NCBI RefSeq assembly: GCF_009730915.1
Contig: NC_052487.1
Location: 2,108,001-2,172,000 of the forward strand
Direction: 5' to 3'
Length of the DNA: 64,000 nucleotides
Source of the DNA: Dioscorea cayenensis subsp. rotundata
Lineage: Eukaryota; Streptophyta; Magnoliopsida; Dioscoreales; Dioscoreaceae
In this document: positions 18,490 to 30,288 of the stretch, one piece after another
Layout: each line of letters begins with the position of its first letter
Position numbering within the stretch: the stretch's first letter is position 1
Notes under the pieces: generated by a model
Seen by the model: the letters and a program-made list of their open reading frames with translations, nothing else
What the model was told of the DNA's origin: nothing
Database searches by the model: none
Position numbers and translations under genes: made by a program

Positions 18490-18778
18490 AGCTAAGGACA
18501 AGAGAGTGATTGTCATTTTGCTAAATCCAAATTTAAGAATTAATTTGGACCATAAACATACTTGGAAGAGTGCTATAAATATCAACAAAGATGTGTTTTG
18601 TTGAGAAACTGCAAAGACTGATAAAAATGTGTTTTACTGAAAGTAACTCACTATAAACTGAGCTTGAGCATTTGTCGATATTTTGTATCTCAATGCAAGT
18701 CTGGAATTTGAGATACAACTCCCGAAAAAAATACGGGATTTAGACTTACATATACGAATATCTCCAACCAAAAGCATC
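18490..18778. repeat. Duplicated MATE 3' flank (partner at 30849-31136)
   Basis: This segment matches 30849-31136 almost base for base (shared motifs ATTTGGACCATAAA, CGATATTTTGTATCTC, AAAATACGGGATT). It is the 3' flank of MATE copies 2 and 3. No gene seen in it. Confidence 0.9.
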
Positions 18779-21320
18779 CTAAGATACATGATTTAATGGA
18801 ACAGTAGAACTATGAACTCTTTCTCTTGCTTTACTTGCCTGAAAACAAGATAAATATCGAGATGGAATAAAAACAGATAGAATGATACTGATATCATAAT
18901 GGAATTAATCTTAAAAAAATGAAAGAATTCCAATATCAAGTTAATTACCTCTTTCTCCCAATCAGTGCATAAAGTTATGGTTGAGAGTAATACTACTTGC
19001 ACAAACAAACCACACAAGATACCCATCCAGAGTCCCTGTTCATCACCATTTCACAAACTAATTAGCATTTTCAATTTCAAACATGAAAAGATTCAAAAGA
19101 ATAATGGGAGAAAAAAAATTTTTTGATCACACCTTTCCACCAATTTTGAAGACAAAAGCTAACAATATAGCAGAAGGAATGCCGGCAATGTAGTAAGCTC
19201 CGAGGTTCACAAAAGCACCGATTTTTTGCCATCCACATCCTCTAGCAGTTCCTGAACATGAATTTGTGCCGATCTTTACTTACAGGGAAAAAAAAATAGA
19301 CAATTGAGTTTGGATGTTGTTTTTGACCTGAAAGAACACATTGGATGCCATCCATGAAGTTAGATATTGCTAGTATTGGCATCATAATTGCAACATATTT
19401 CACAACTTCTTCTTCATCACTATATGCATGGCCCCATAAATTGCGAGCTAAAGTCATCGTCGCTCCTACAATTAGGCCTTCAGTCACAGCCAATGCTACT
19501 ACAACACATGCCGCTAAGCGAGCAGCATTTGGTCGTCCGGCTCCAAGTTCATTCGAGACGCGAGTACTATGAGATAATAGGAGTTAAAACATTAGGATCT
19601 CATGTTACATGGGGAGATGCAACAATGACCTCGATTAAGCTTACCTTACAGCAGAACCAAGGCCAAATGGGATCATGAACACCAAGGAAGCAGTGTTAAG
19701 GCTGAAGAAACAAATGGTTGTGAGGAATATAGAGTGAGTGATTGATTCTTCAAGTGATCCTGAAATAGATTACCTGATTGACAATACAGAAGTTTCGAGT
19801 GTTGGATTTGGAAGAAGACCGGAAAGAAGCACAATCATTTCAAATGACCAGTATTCTAAGCTGCCCCATGTCGTAAAAGAAGAAAAAAAATCATAATATA
19901 AATGGTCATATTTCAGCTATTCAGAGATGATAGCAATATAAATGTTAATTATTAAGTACTTACCAAACCATGCAAGCAGATGGAATAGCAAGTTTGATAA
20001 AGTTGAGTATATCATGCAAAGCTTCTGATGAAAAACCAGTCCACGTCTTCTTGCAAGCAGGTGAAAACTTGACATAGAGAACCAAGAGAATCACATTGAG
20101 CCAATAAGAAATAGACATTGCAAGAGCAGCACCTTTGTGGCCAAGCCCAGATTTGAATACCAAAAGCCAACAGATTAAAAGGTGAAGAAGAGTTGTGATT
20201 CCAGAACTTATCATCAAGGGAACAACATTGTTCTGTGTTTGTAGGAACCTAGTAAGGCATTGAAGGAGGCCATAGGCAAAGAGAACAGGAATCATCCACC
20301 GTGCATAAATTCCGGCTTGTGCAGATATCTCTGGGTCTTGCCCCAACGATGCAAGGATTTCACCTGTGTAAGTCCAGATGACGGCAAGGGGAACACTAAC
20401 AAGAGTAAGCACAAGCATGGCTCTTTGCATGTGCACACCCATCATGGAGTATTGCTTTGCACCAAATGACTGCCCACACAATGTATCCAATGCACTTCCC
20501 ATTCCCATCTAATAAATCATAAGTAAAACTGCAGTTAATTCATCATTTTCTCATGTTTTCAGAAACAAAGGTCGATGTTTAACACATTAGATTCATAAAT
20601 CATGACCAAGTGATTGCAATTGCAATCATGGAAATAGATAAGGATGATTGAATCCATAAAAACATCGACACTGTATTTGCACTCCAAATGCATCCAGTGC
20701 ACTTCCCATTCCATCTTGTTATGAGTAAAAATCAAGTCTTTTTCCTTAATTGTCAGACTTAATTGTTGATGTTCAACAGATTTGATACATAAACCATGGC
20801 CAAGCTATTAGACAAAGATATTCCCATTCCCCATTTTTCAGTCATAAATGTTGACTTTTACAACATTTGAAGTATAAATCATGGACAATTAATTCTCACT
20901 GCAAGCATAAAAACTGCTAAAGATGAATGAATGCGTAAATAACACTCAGCATAGTTTCAGCAAATTACCATCTTGCACAAACAAACACCACAATCCAAAC
21001 ATGAACACATATATTTGTTTATTCATTGCAGAGATACAATAGACAGAAAAAGAGAGCGGGAGCTGAGAGAGAGATACCAAGAGGCCAAAGGCAGAGACAC
21101 CAGCAAAGGAAGTGGCCATAGAGGCACCAGATAGAGGAAGCTCTCCAAGATGACCAACAAACATGATGGAAATCACTTGAAGGATGTTTTGCAAGAGACT
21201 TGAAGCTATGAGAGGTCCAGCCAAGAACAACTGTTTCTTCACCTCAGCCACCACCTGACCTCCATCAACACCATCTCCATCACTCTTCTTCTCAGAGCTT
21301 GGCATCAATGGTGATTCCAT
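18779..21320 (-). CDS. MATE family transporter (DETOXIFICATION type), copy 2
   Basis: A multi-helix H+-coupled organic compound exporter with exactly the exon sizes of copy 1: 21320-21078, 20508-19964, 19860-19774, 19701-19645, 19566-19328, 19251-19133, 19035-18949, 18838-18779 (243, 545, 87, 57, 239, 119, 87, 60 nt; 478 residues). All splice sites are GT-AG and no stop interrupts the frame. Motifs: [56 protein letters not shown]. The C-terminus ends [10 protein letters not shown]. It is nearly identical to copy 3 in exons and introns and clearly less like copy 1, so copies 2 and 3 come from the later duplication. The gene is flanked by LINE-1 on its 3' side and the duplicated F block on its 5' side. 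Confidence 0.94.
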
Positions 21321-22539
21321 GGTTGCTCTCTCCCTTCTCCTATCCTCATTATTGAAGTGTCTTTGTGTATGTGTTACTTTTTTTTGACTCACTAGATTTA
21401 TTATTCTTATTATTATTAAAAAAAAATGCATTTAGTGTAATTTACATCGAGAAGTCCTACAAAAAATTAATATCATATAGATACTGAGATACAACAAAAT
21501 TTAATTTGTTACTTTTTTTTTAGCAGATTTGTCTAACCTTGAAGATTTTTAGTTTATTTTGTTTATTTTGTTACTACTCAGGAGTCTCCTTTTTTGTTTT
21601 ATTTAAAAAAAAACTATCATCTATCTTTTTGTCTCTCCGATTGGTTTATCTCCGCATCTAGTAGACATATACGATTTTTTTATATATACTTTTGTAATCC
21701 CTTGTTTTCTGTCATAAATTTTTATACTTCTCCTAGTGAATTCTTTTTCTTTTCAATATATAGTGATTTATCCAATTTTTTTCAAAAAAACTTTTGTTAC
21801 AATTTTTTTCGCAAGCGGAATTGAATATTATTTAGGCACAAAGATATATTAAAATTTAAGTGATAATAACCCCATAATAACTCCCATTTATCAAATATCT
21901 CCAATGTTTTGTTAGATAACTAATAGATAATTTATTATAAAAAAAATATTTAAATATAGAAATTATATATAATATCAATTCGAAACTTTTGTCGTTTATA
22001 CATTATATGTGATTTTTTTTTTTTTTGACAATATGAACAAGTTATTTCACACATAAATACTCAATTATATTTTGAAAAGAAGTTGAACACTCATTTAATA
22101 TGGGAGTAAATCACACTAGCAATTCTTATTGCAACATGAAATAATTGCAATAATTTAAATGGACCAAAATATAAATTAAATTTTATTTTAAAAACCCACA
22201 TTTTCATGATTTGTAAGTGTTTTAGTTAATAATTTTTTTTAATGATTTTACACTTGTTATATTATAGTGAGATAAACTTAAAATTATAGCTGAGCTGAGA
22301 TAATTTTTTTTATTTTCCATGGTTTAATTTTCAATTTTGGTTGCTAGAGTTGATTATAGTTGTGCCATAATTTTCTCCAACGTCATAAAAAAATAATAAT
22401 AAAATAAAAAATAAAAGTTGAAGATAATGACAACCATCATCAATTAATAAGAAAACAAGTCATACGATATTGTTTGTCTACTTCAGTCTGAAACAAAGGA
22501 TGCTATTTTTTTATTATTATTATTTTATATTTTTCAAAC

Positions 22540-22545
<6 letters not shown>

Positions 22546-22580
<35 letters not shown>
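22546..22580. repeat. (AT)n microsatellite
   Basis: A long AT dinucleotide run. The partner block has only a short remnant at about 34880, so it expanded or contracted after the duplication. Confidence 0.9.
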
Positions 22581-22583
<3 letters not shown>

Positions 22584-22874
22584 GCCAAGAAGTTCGCATG
22601 AAATGGAAAAGCTCGTGATGATGAGCTAAAGAGAGTGAAGAAGAGATAAAGACAATGAAAAACCGTGCTTGATTTGCTCACTGATCAATAAGACAAAATA
22701 AGTGATGTTTTATGTCAAAAATGTCGGATGTTTTTACCAAAAAAAGTAAAATTTGAGATTTATTTAATTAAAGTTGTATAAATACTCATATTAGGATAAT
22801 CTTGTATTTAATTGGAAAAATTCTACAAATATTACAATTATTACCAAGATAATAATACATGGAACCTACACTGA

Positions 22875-23477
22875 GGGCTTGTTTGGCTGCAAAATAAAAA
22901 AATATGGCATAATTTTATTATGTAGGAAATGCAAGTAATTATTACAGAAATTATAACATATTTTATTTCTACAGAATGAGTGTTTGGTTACCAAAATAAA
23001 AAAAATTATGGAGATCGACCGATCGGCAACTAGATCACCGGTGGACTTGTGGCCAGTCGTCGGAGGTCGGCCGGAGCACTGGTGGATCACCAGTGTGTCA
23101 CCGGAGGCTAGCCAGGCGGACCACCAGTGGATCGCCGGTGTGTCATTGGAGGCCGGTGGACCGGTGGTTGGACTGGTGACCAGTTGCCGGAAGCCTACCG
23201 GACCACCGGTGGATCACCGGCGTGTCATCGGAGGCCGGTTGGACCGCCGGCCTGACCGGTGGCTGGTTGCTGGATCAAAAGAGAGAGACTTTTTACAATA
23301 AAAAAATATTCCACTAAGAGTGGAATATTTTTTTATGCCATAATGCCTATATTATGCCATAATTTTATACTCTAAAATAAGTACCCAAACAGCCAATATG
23401 GCATAATTCTCAGAAAATATTAAATTATGGCATATTGTACAGATTATGCCATAATTCTGGAGTATCCAAACAGGCCC
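22875..23477. mobile_element. Tourist-like (PIF/Harbinger type) MITE with GC-rich internal repeats
   Basis: The ends are inverted repeats: GGGCTTGTTTGG at the left and CCAAACAGGCCC at the right. They are flanked by a 3-bp TGA duplication (22872-22874 and 23478-23480). The partner block has the empty site near 35388 (CACCTTAAGATAATAA). The outer parts are AT-rich and contain several GCATAAT motifs. The centre (23030-23275) is very GC-rich and built of diverged ~35-70 bp units around CCACCGGTGGATCACCGG. No transposase. Confidence 0.85.
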
Positions 23478-23559
23478 TGAATGATAATAATAATAGTAGA
23501 ATTTCTTTTTTCTGGAATGGAATCTAAAACAGGCTGTTAATTTTTAGAGTCTGCTTAAT

Positions 23560-25195
23560 TCATGTAGATTTGAGATAGCACTTCTACTACCTTTTGGCTA
23601 GACTAGTTGGTTAATGGTTCTGAATGGAGGTATCTTTGGGTATAAGCATTTCAGAACACCCTATATCCTTTGGCCACTATTTACGGACTAATGTTTTCTG
23701 CTTTAATGAAGTAGTTGACACTATTGCTGGTAGGCTTGCTAGTGCTCCAAGAAAGATCATAGACACAAAGTGGTAGCCCCTCACACCAAAATGGATCTTA
23801 CACTGTAAAATCCTTCTACATTTTTTTGATAGATGGATGACTTCACTGCAGGATATCACTATTTCTCTTAAAAAATGAAAGTCTAAGCAAAATGAATCTT
23901 TTCTGCTGGCTCACATAAGATAACCTGGCTTTTTTGTAGAATATATGGCTAAGACGAAATGAGCGAATTTTTAATCATAAGTTTCAACCAACTAATGCAG
24001 GGGCGGAACCAAGGGGGGGCTAGCAGGGGCTGAAGTCCCCCCTGGCCCTGGGCGCCGGAGAAAATACTTTTTAAACAATATAAGATTTGATGGTTTTCGA
24101 TTTTTCTATACTTAATTTTATGTAAAATATAATATTTGGACACATAAAAGTGTGGAGTATGGGTGTGCTTGACTGGTTAGTGGGTTTATCTATAAGTTTT
24201 GGGATTTTTTGATCCACCCAAGTTCAAATCCCACTTGGTGCATTTTTTTCACATTTTATTTTTAAATTTAAAAATTAATATTATTTCAAAATTTTAATTA
24301 AATAAATCTTATATACAAATTTTAGTAATTTAAAAAAGTTTGAATTGATCATGAGGCCTAACATATATATATATATATATATGTTATAATGTACCATATA
24401 TGCTAGAGTGAAACAACAAAAGTTTTTTTTATAAACAATAGTTTGATTGTTTGTAGTGAGGAAGATCAATTTTACCATATTTAAAAAAAAATACAAACTT
24501 GAGATGTATTCTTATTAGTTGAATTATTGAAAATCTCATATATTTTCTATCAGTATTAACAAAATTTTAAATTATACTTTATATTTTTTTAATATGTGTA
24601 TTCAAATTTTGGTTATATTAGCACATTATTCTTCATTTAAAATAATTATTTTGTTAGATTATTTTTTTACTTTTTATTTTTTTGTTTTGCCTTTAGGCTT
24701 CAGCCCCCTCTACCATCAAGTCCTGATTCCGTCCCTGAACTAATGTGAATATCTGTAAAATTGCTTATACTTTCCTCCCATGGTTATTTGCAGTCCCTGC
24801 AACAAAAAAGGTTAAGCTAGAAGACTTGATCTCAACGATTAAAGGAAGCCTAGATTCCCTAGAGTCCTGTATAAGAGAGACATGCGATCTTAAGAAGTGA
24901 CTCATTTGGAATTTAGCACGATTTAAAGAGGCTTTATAATCTTGGGGTCTTCGTTAAGAGCCCATTGATGTTATTCACTCTTCAATCTGTCTACTCTACT
25001 CTCATTGGTGTTGTCCCATATTCCATGTGATTGTTTTCACCTAGGTTTTACCCTACACATCAAATGGAGGATTTTCAAAGCTTTGCTCATTTTCTTTTGT
25101 GTTCATGTGTACTTTCACATATTTTCTCCTTTGTACTTTGTTTCTTTCGGGTTTTCAATGAATAATGATTTATCTTTTTTTCCAAAAAAAAAATA
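23560..25195 (+). pseudogene. LINE-like ORF2 tail, interrupted by a hAT element
   Basis: The frame from 23943 reads IWLRRNERIFNHKFQPTN, typical of the end of plant LINE/RT polyproteins. It is cut at 23997 by the hAT-like insertion and resumes at 24746 with VNICKIAYTFLPWLF up to a stop at 24898-24900. A UTR-like tail ends in an A-rich run near 25190. The partner block (36500-37270) carries the same tail without the insertion but with its own frameshifts. The left limit is approximate. Confidence 0.6.
23998..24737. mobile_element. Non-autonomous hAT-like element, 8-bp target duplication
   Basis: The ends are inverted: CAGGGGCGGAACCAAGG at the left and the complement of CAGGGACGGAATCAGG at the right. 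Both sides carry AACTAATG (23990-23997 and 24738-24745), an 8-bp target duplication as hAT elements make. The partner block has a single AACTAATG at the same place (about 36830), the empty site. The interior has no transposase. It contains a tRNA-like motif (GTTCAAATCCC near 24230) and an (AT)n run. Confidence 0.9.
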
Positions 25196-25495
25196 TATAT
25201 TTACAAATCTCAATTCTAACATTTGTGCAATTTTATAAATGATTAATTGAGTTAATTAATTCCATATTTACTTCCAATATAATGTTCTTGTTTGTTTTTC
25301 TTTTATCTGATTTATTATTAGTCTACAACTACTTGAATTAGTTTTTTTTTTTTATCAAAAGACTTAACATGCCATTGATTTATATTGAAATTTCAAAAAT
25401 ATTTGAATAAAAACTTAAATAAAATAATATTTAAAATATAAAAAAAATAGATGTAGTGTCCAAGATAAAAGATTTCAATCAAAATATGTTTTCTT

Positions 25496-25614
25496 GAAGC
25501 TATGCGAGGTCCAGCCAAGAACTAATGCTTCTTCACCTCACCCACCACATGACCTCCATTTTCACCATCTCCATCACTCTTCTTCTCAGAGCTTGGAATC
25601 AATGGTGACTCCAT
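25496..25614 (-). pseudogene. Orphan MATE exon-1 fragment (duplication breakpoint relic)
   Basis: The 119 bases match MATE copy 1 at 11162-11280 with about five mismatches and no indel. They share copy-1-specific positions ([10 protein letters not shown]) rather than the copy 2/3 version ([10 protein letters not shown]). The start codon is at 25614-25612; a TAG interrupts the frame after VKKH, near codon 30. The fragment ends abruptly at CTT (25493-25495), where the duplicated 5' flank block begins. It is the remnant of the left end of the duplicated segment. Confidence 0.9.
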
Positions 25615-25619
25615 GGTTG

Positions 25620-28600
25620 AGAAGTTATTTTTTCAATAAATTTAGCTTCTCAGTTGAGAAGTTCTTTTTAAAATTTAATGGTGATTCCATGGTTGCTTGG
25701 GATTGGACAGGTATCCCCTCCCTCGGTCTCTCTGGAGGTATTATCGTTACTTGGAAGAAAAGAATCGGACAAGTCACCCCGATTGTTGTTTCCAGTCTTG
25801 CTCTGCACCTTGTGATCTCTACTAGCAATGATACCTGGATTCTCTCCAGTATTTACAACTCCCAATCCCTTTCTCAGCACAAAGCTCTCTGGATATCCTT
25901 GTCAACTCTCTCTCAGCTTCCCTTCCCTTGGCTCCTCTGTTCTGATTTCAACGCCATCATTAGCGCTAAAGAGCATAAGGGAGGGAACTTTACAAACTAT
26001 GCATCTAAATCCTTTTATTTTTCTAACTTTATCACTAACAACAACCTTCATGACCTTGGCTTTTCATGCACACGTTATACTTGGTGTAATGGCCAACGCA
26101 GCCTGGCTAGAAGATGGGCAAGACTTAACCGTTTTCTTGCTAACACCAGCTAGCTCCTCCTCCATCAACATTATATAAATCACCATCTACCCATAAATCA
26201 ACTCGGACCACTCCCCCTTTCTAATAAGTGTCTATAACCCTAGCCTTTTTTCTAAAAATATATTTCGCTTTGAGAATTTTTGACTTGATTATGAGGGGTG
26301 CCATAACTGTGTCCTTGAAGCATGGTCTAATCCGGCTTCTTCCTCTTCTCCTATTCTCTTTTTTTCAAATTACATTTCTAAGACCAAGCAAAATCTTCGC
26401 AGATGGAGAAAATCGGGCTTTTGCCATCTGGATAGGGAACTTAGTAACATTCAAGAGGAGATATTCAGAATTGAGCAAGATGATGTCTCTCATCCTATTG
26501 ATTGGCATACTATTTGGCTGCACGCTCTTTACAACCGTCATAATGCCCTTTTAAGACAACATCACATCTTTTGGGGTCAATTGGCCAAAATCAATTGTCT
26601 CACTAATGGTGATAGAAATACCAAGTATTTTCACAACTCTGTCAAAATTCGTCGCCACAAGAACAAAATCAGAGTAATCAAGGACATTTCAGGTAATATC
26701 TATACTGATCAAACTGCTATTGAAAACTGTTTTATGAATTTCTGTCATAATCTTTGGTCCACCACTACCTCTTACACTTTGGATAGTCTCCTATTCGTCC
26801 TTCCGAATGATCTTCCCGTCCTTAATGACATAGATGCTAAGAGTCTCATTAGACCTATCACTAAACGAGAAGTCTATTCTAATCTCAAGACTATGCCTTC
26901 TGGCAAATCCCCGGGACCTAATGGTTTAAACTCTGAATTCTATATCTACTATTGGAATCAAATTGGCAATCATTTATTAAAAGATATAACTTAATTCTTC
27001 AACACTGGTGTCCTCCCTCCCTCTTAGGGCAAAATGTTTATAGCTTTAATTCCTAAAAAGAACAAGCCTAATTCTGTCAATGACTTCAGGCCTATTTCAT
27101 TTTTTAATGTTTGCTATAAGGTTATCACCGAGCTTCTCACTAACCGTCTTAGACCTCTTATTGATAATCTTATTGGCCCTGAGCAATGTGGCTTTCTCCC
27201 CTAGCGTGGCACTTATGACAATTTAATCGCAACCCAAGAGATTGCTCATAGCTTGGAATCTGATAAGAGTGCCCCCCTAGGATGATTTGCAAAATTGATA
27301 TCGAAAAAGCTTTTGACTCTGTTGAATGGCTGGCTATTATTACTATCCTCCAGAAGATGAGATTCCCTGAGATTTTGATGCAGCGGTATACTCGAGATCG
27401 TTGATTCGCGCACGAATACCGATAGCAAGCTCCAACACCTGTTGGTCAAAGATAGCCAGGAATTGGGGAAGAGAGTAAAATCTTATTACTTAGGAAAATA
27501 AATATCACAAAACTAATATTTCTCTTGCCCATAGGCTTACATTAAATAGACGAAAATAACACTAAGAAAGGAGATAATTCGAAAATTTACCAAAAAATAG
27601 TAAATTCTCAAATATCAGCAAGAAATAAAAGATCTAACAAAATAAAGACTATTGCCACAAACGGTTCTCTAATCAGAGATTTCTACTCTAAGATATAACG
27701 AAATCAATTATTACTAAAATGGCAAAATTAGGGTTTTTGAGGCCTAAACGATGGAATTTGGCCAAATTTTGGTATGACTCATGAGTTTGTAGGACACAAA
27801 CTATAAAATCTCGTCGCCCGCCAAATTACCGAAATGCCCAATTGCCTCGTACTTCTCCATGTACGCACATGCCACGTCGTCTATAAGCCCGTCATCAGAT
27901 TTGGATAATTTGGATTCATTCTTGCCTTTCCTATGCCTCCTTCTCTTTTATTATCAATGGTCGACACTCCAATTGGATCAAGAGTTATCGTGGCATTAGA
28001 CAGGGTGACCCAATTTCTCCCCTTCTGTTTCTTCTAGTCTCTCAAAATCTCTCTTCTATTCTCAACAAAGCCCTCTCTCTTAAGTTAATTAATGGCTTCA
28101 ACTGCAATCTCCCTTGAAATTTTAATCATTTAATGTTTGCAGACGACCTTATCCTAATTACTAAAGCCTCTCGTCTCACAGCCAGAAATTGCCTTCTGTG
28201 TCTTAATATTTATCAAGACCTTACTGGTCAATGACCTAACCTTCGCAAATCAGCTCTTTATGTCTCCTCTTGGTGCAATAGAAAGATCTCTAATTCCATT
28301 TCCAAGATTTTGGGCATCAGCTTAGGCACCTTCCCTTTTACTTATTTGGGTATCCCTATTTCTCCCAAGAGACTCATGACTAACCAGCTTCACCACATTC
28401 CCCTCAGAGTTAACAATGCTATTCAATCTTGGAATCACTCTTCTGTTTCTACTGCTGGCAGGATTATTCTTCTCAACAGTACAATCTTTGCCATGTCGAA
28501 TTATATTCTCTCTGTTATGCATCTCCCAAATACCATCCTCGATCAAATTTCTAAATCTGCTAGGAATTTCCTCTGGGGTAGGAACAATAATAATAGAGCC

Positions 28601-30218
28601 TTTCATGCTATGGGATGAACAGTTACTACACTTAGTAAACTTGAGGAGGGACTTGGCCTTCGCAATCTTAGACTGGTTAAGCACTCTCTTATGGCAAAAA
28701 ATCTCTTCTCCATATTAAAGCATGCTAATAAAATTTGGGTGGACATCTTTAAATTAAAATATGACTCTTGGCATATCTGGAATCCTGGCAAGACCTCTCA
28801 AACTTCATGGTTCTTCAAATCGATTTGTACTACTGCCGATGTTTTGAAACCTTACATCAAAATGATCTCTTGTAATAGCAATGATGTTAACCTTTGTCAA
28901 GATCCTTGTATTCTTGATCTTCTTATTTCTCACAAGCCTACTTTCCTAAATATGAACCTTCCCATCCCAGACCTCCACTTCTCTAATTACATCTCTACTA
29001 GTGGCCCTTGTGTTGAAAATATTGTAAATCTTTTCGGTCACTCCCTTGATTAGGATGGGGTTTCTATGATTAAACATGTTACTGATGACCCTAGTGTTTG
29101 GATTTGGTCCCCTAAAACTTGCAATGCCTTTATTGCCTCTGCAGTCTATAATTGTATTAACAGTTCAACTCCTAACACTGAAATTTGGAAGGATTGGCAG
29201 GACATTTGGCGGCTCCCTGTTTTGTCCCGTGTTAAACTTTTTCTTTGGAAACATGCTCATGGCCGGCTCTCCACTAGTGATTACTTTTATCAACTAAACA
29301 TTGGGCCTCCTGTCCCTTTTGTGGATTGTTTGAAGAAATTGTTATGCGTATCCTTTGGCATTGTCACAAATTACTTTGTTCTTGGCAGATTGTTCTTTCA
29401 ATGATTAACACGAACTGCAATGATATTACCTATCTTAGCTCGGGGGCTTCGCTCGTTGATCACTTTCTTCCTTCGGCCTCCAATGCGATGTCCAAGGCTT
29501 TGATTGCTACAACGGCATGGTTTATCTGGAAACATCGTTGTGATATTATCTTTTGCAACCATGAGTTAACGTCAGTCCTATCTGGAAACATCGTTGTGAT
29601 ATTATCGTTGTATAGACTTCTTTAAAACCTCCAACAAACCTCACATGGAGTACTCTTTATAATTTGTTTATTCACCTTTGATTACTATCTTCACATATGC
29701 TTCTTGGACCTCTAATTCATCTCCCTCTGGCCTGGGATTTGTTATTACTATTAATTCAAACTCTCTCTTGCTGGCAAGGGCTGCTAGTGACACTTTCGAC
29801 ACTCTCTTCATAGCGGAAATGGTTACGATCAACCTCGCCCTCAGTGTCTGCACTGATTGAGCTTGGTGTCCGGATTGAATTTGCTGTGATTGCCCAGGAA
29901 TCACCCAACTCTTGAAATGCTATTGTCCATCCATCGTCTGGCATATGAACACTGAATATGAAAAACTTAAGCGATATCTTAAGCTTGAATGTTTCTCCCA
30001 CACTAGTATCAAAACGATCTCTCGTGAAGAAAATGATATTGTTGATGCTCTTGCAAACTTTGGACGATCAAACCCTAGGCTATCTCTATTCCTTCATGGA
30101 AAAGATCGACTTGCTTGGCTTGAAGATCTCTTTGCTTTGAGGAACTTGTCTTTTTAATTTTGTATCTTTTTTTCTTGGTTTTTTAGCATTTCTGTTTTTT
30201 CCAAAAAAAAAAAAAACA
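25620..30218 (+). mobile_element. 5'-truncated LINE (L1 type), element 2, with poly-A tail
   Basis: Truncated ORF2 beginning in the endonuclease: WDWTGIPSLGLSGGIIVTW near 25696, then LCSDFNAIISAKEHKGG. Reverse-transcriptase blocks: PSGKSPGPNGLNSEF near 26897, FIALIPKKNKP near 27036, ICKIDIEKAFDSVEW near 27284, GIRQGDPISPLLF near 27993, FADDLILIT near 28138. Then zf-RVT (WRLPVLSRVKLFLWKHAHGR) and an RNase H-like tail (TYASWTSNSSPSGLGFVI; EENDIVDALANFGRSN). It ends with a stop at 30157-30159, a short UTR and a run of 14 A at about 30205. Frameshifts and several stops make it inactive, but it is better kept than element 1. Interrupted by a solo LTR. Confidence 0.87.
27376..27897. mobile_element. 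Solo LTR inside LINE-2
   Basis: This 522-bp insertion begins TGATGCAGCGG and ends CCCGTCATCA, with inverted termini TGATG/CATCA. It is flanked by an exact 5-bp duplication GATTT (27371-27375 and 27898-27902). Without it and one GATTT the LINE reverse-transcriptase frame continues from RFPEI into WIIWIHSCLSYASFS. No internal retrovirus-like genes, so it is the product of LTR-LTR recombination. Orientation is probably minus (promoter-like TATA on that strand) but not certain. Confidence 0.88.
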
Positions 30219-30288
30219 TAAATGTAAATTTTATTAACCAATCAATATATAATATATTATTGAGAAATTGTATTTTGGTTCCCTTAAA
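30219..30288. other. Short AT-rich stretch between LINE-2 tail and duplicated segment
   Basis: Seventy bases with no match to the corresponding part of the first block (11281-11850) and no coding content. Probably filler or the LINE-2 integration junction. Confidence 0.4.

Larger units (their letters stand above)
21321..25495. repeat. Duplicated MATE 5' flank, first copy (partner 33659-37572)
   Basis: This AT-rich block matches 33659-37572 in order along its whole length, about 90 percent by eye over 21830-22250 versus 34190-34600. It differs from the partner by a Tourist-like element (22875-23477) and a hAT-like element (23998-24737) found only here. The right end at CTT (25493-25495) joins MATE1-type exon 1. 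The partner continues past the same motif at 37570-37572 into single-copy DNA. Apart from the listed elements and a LINE tail, no gene is seen. Confidence 0.88.

Noticed and set aside
22984-23301. 105-codon open frame with Gly/Val/Ser repeats
   Set aside because: Produced by the GC-rich minisatellite core of a Tourist-like element.
25494-26153. 219-codon open frame joining the MATE fragment and LINE-2 on the plus strand
   Set aside because: The first 40 codons are antisense to MATE exon 1 and the rest is LINE endonuclease. A chance fusion frame rather than a designed gene, although a read-through transcript cannot be excluded.
27376-27897. Intron in the LINE-2 reverse transcriptase
   Set aside because: The exact 5-bp direct repeats and TG/CA ends fit a solo LTR; no splice consensus at the ends.
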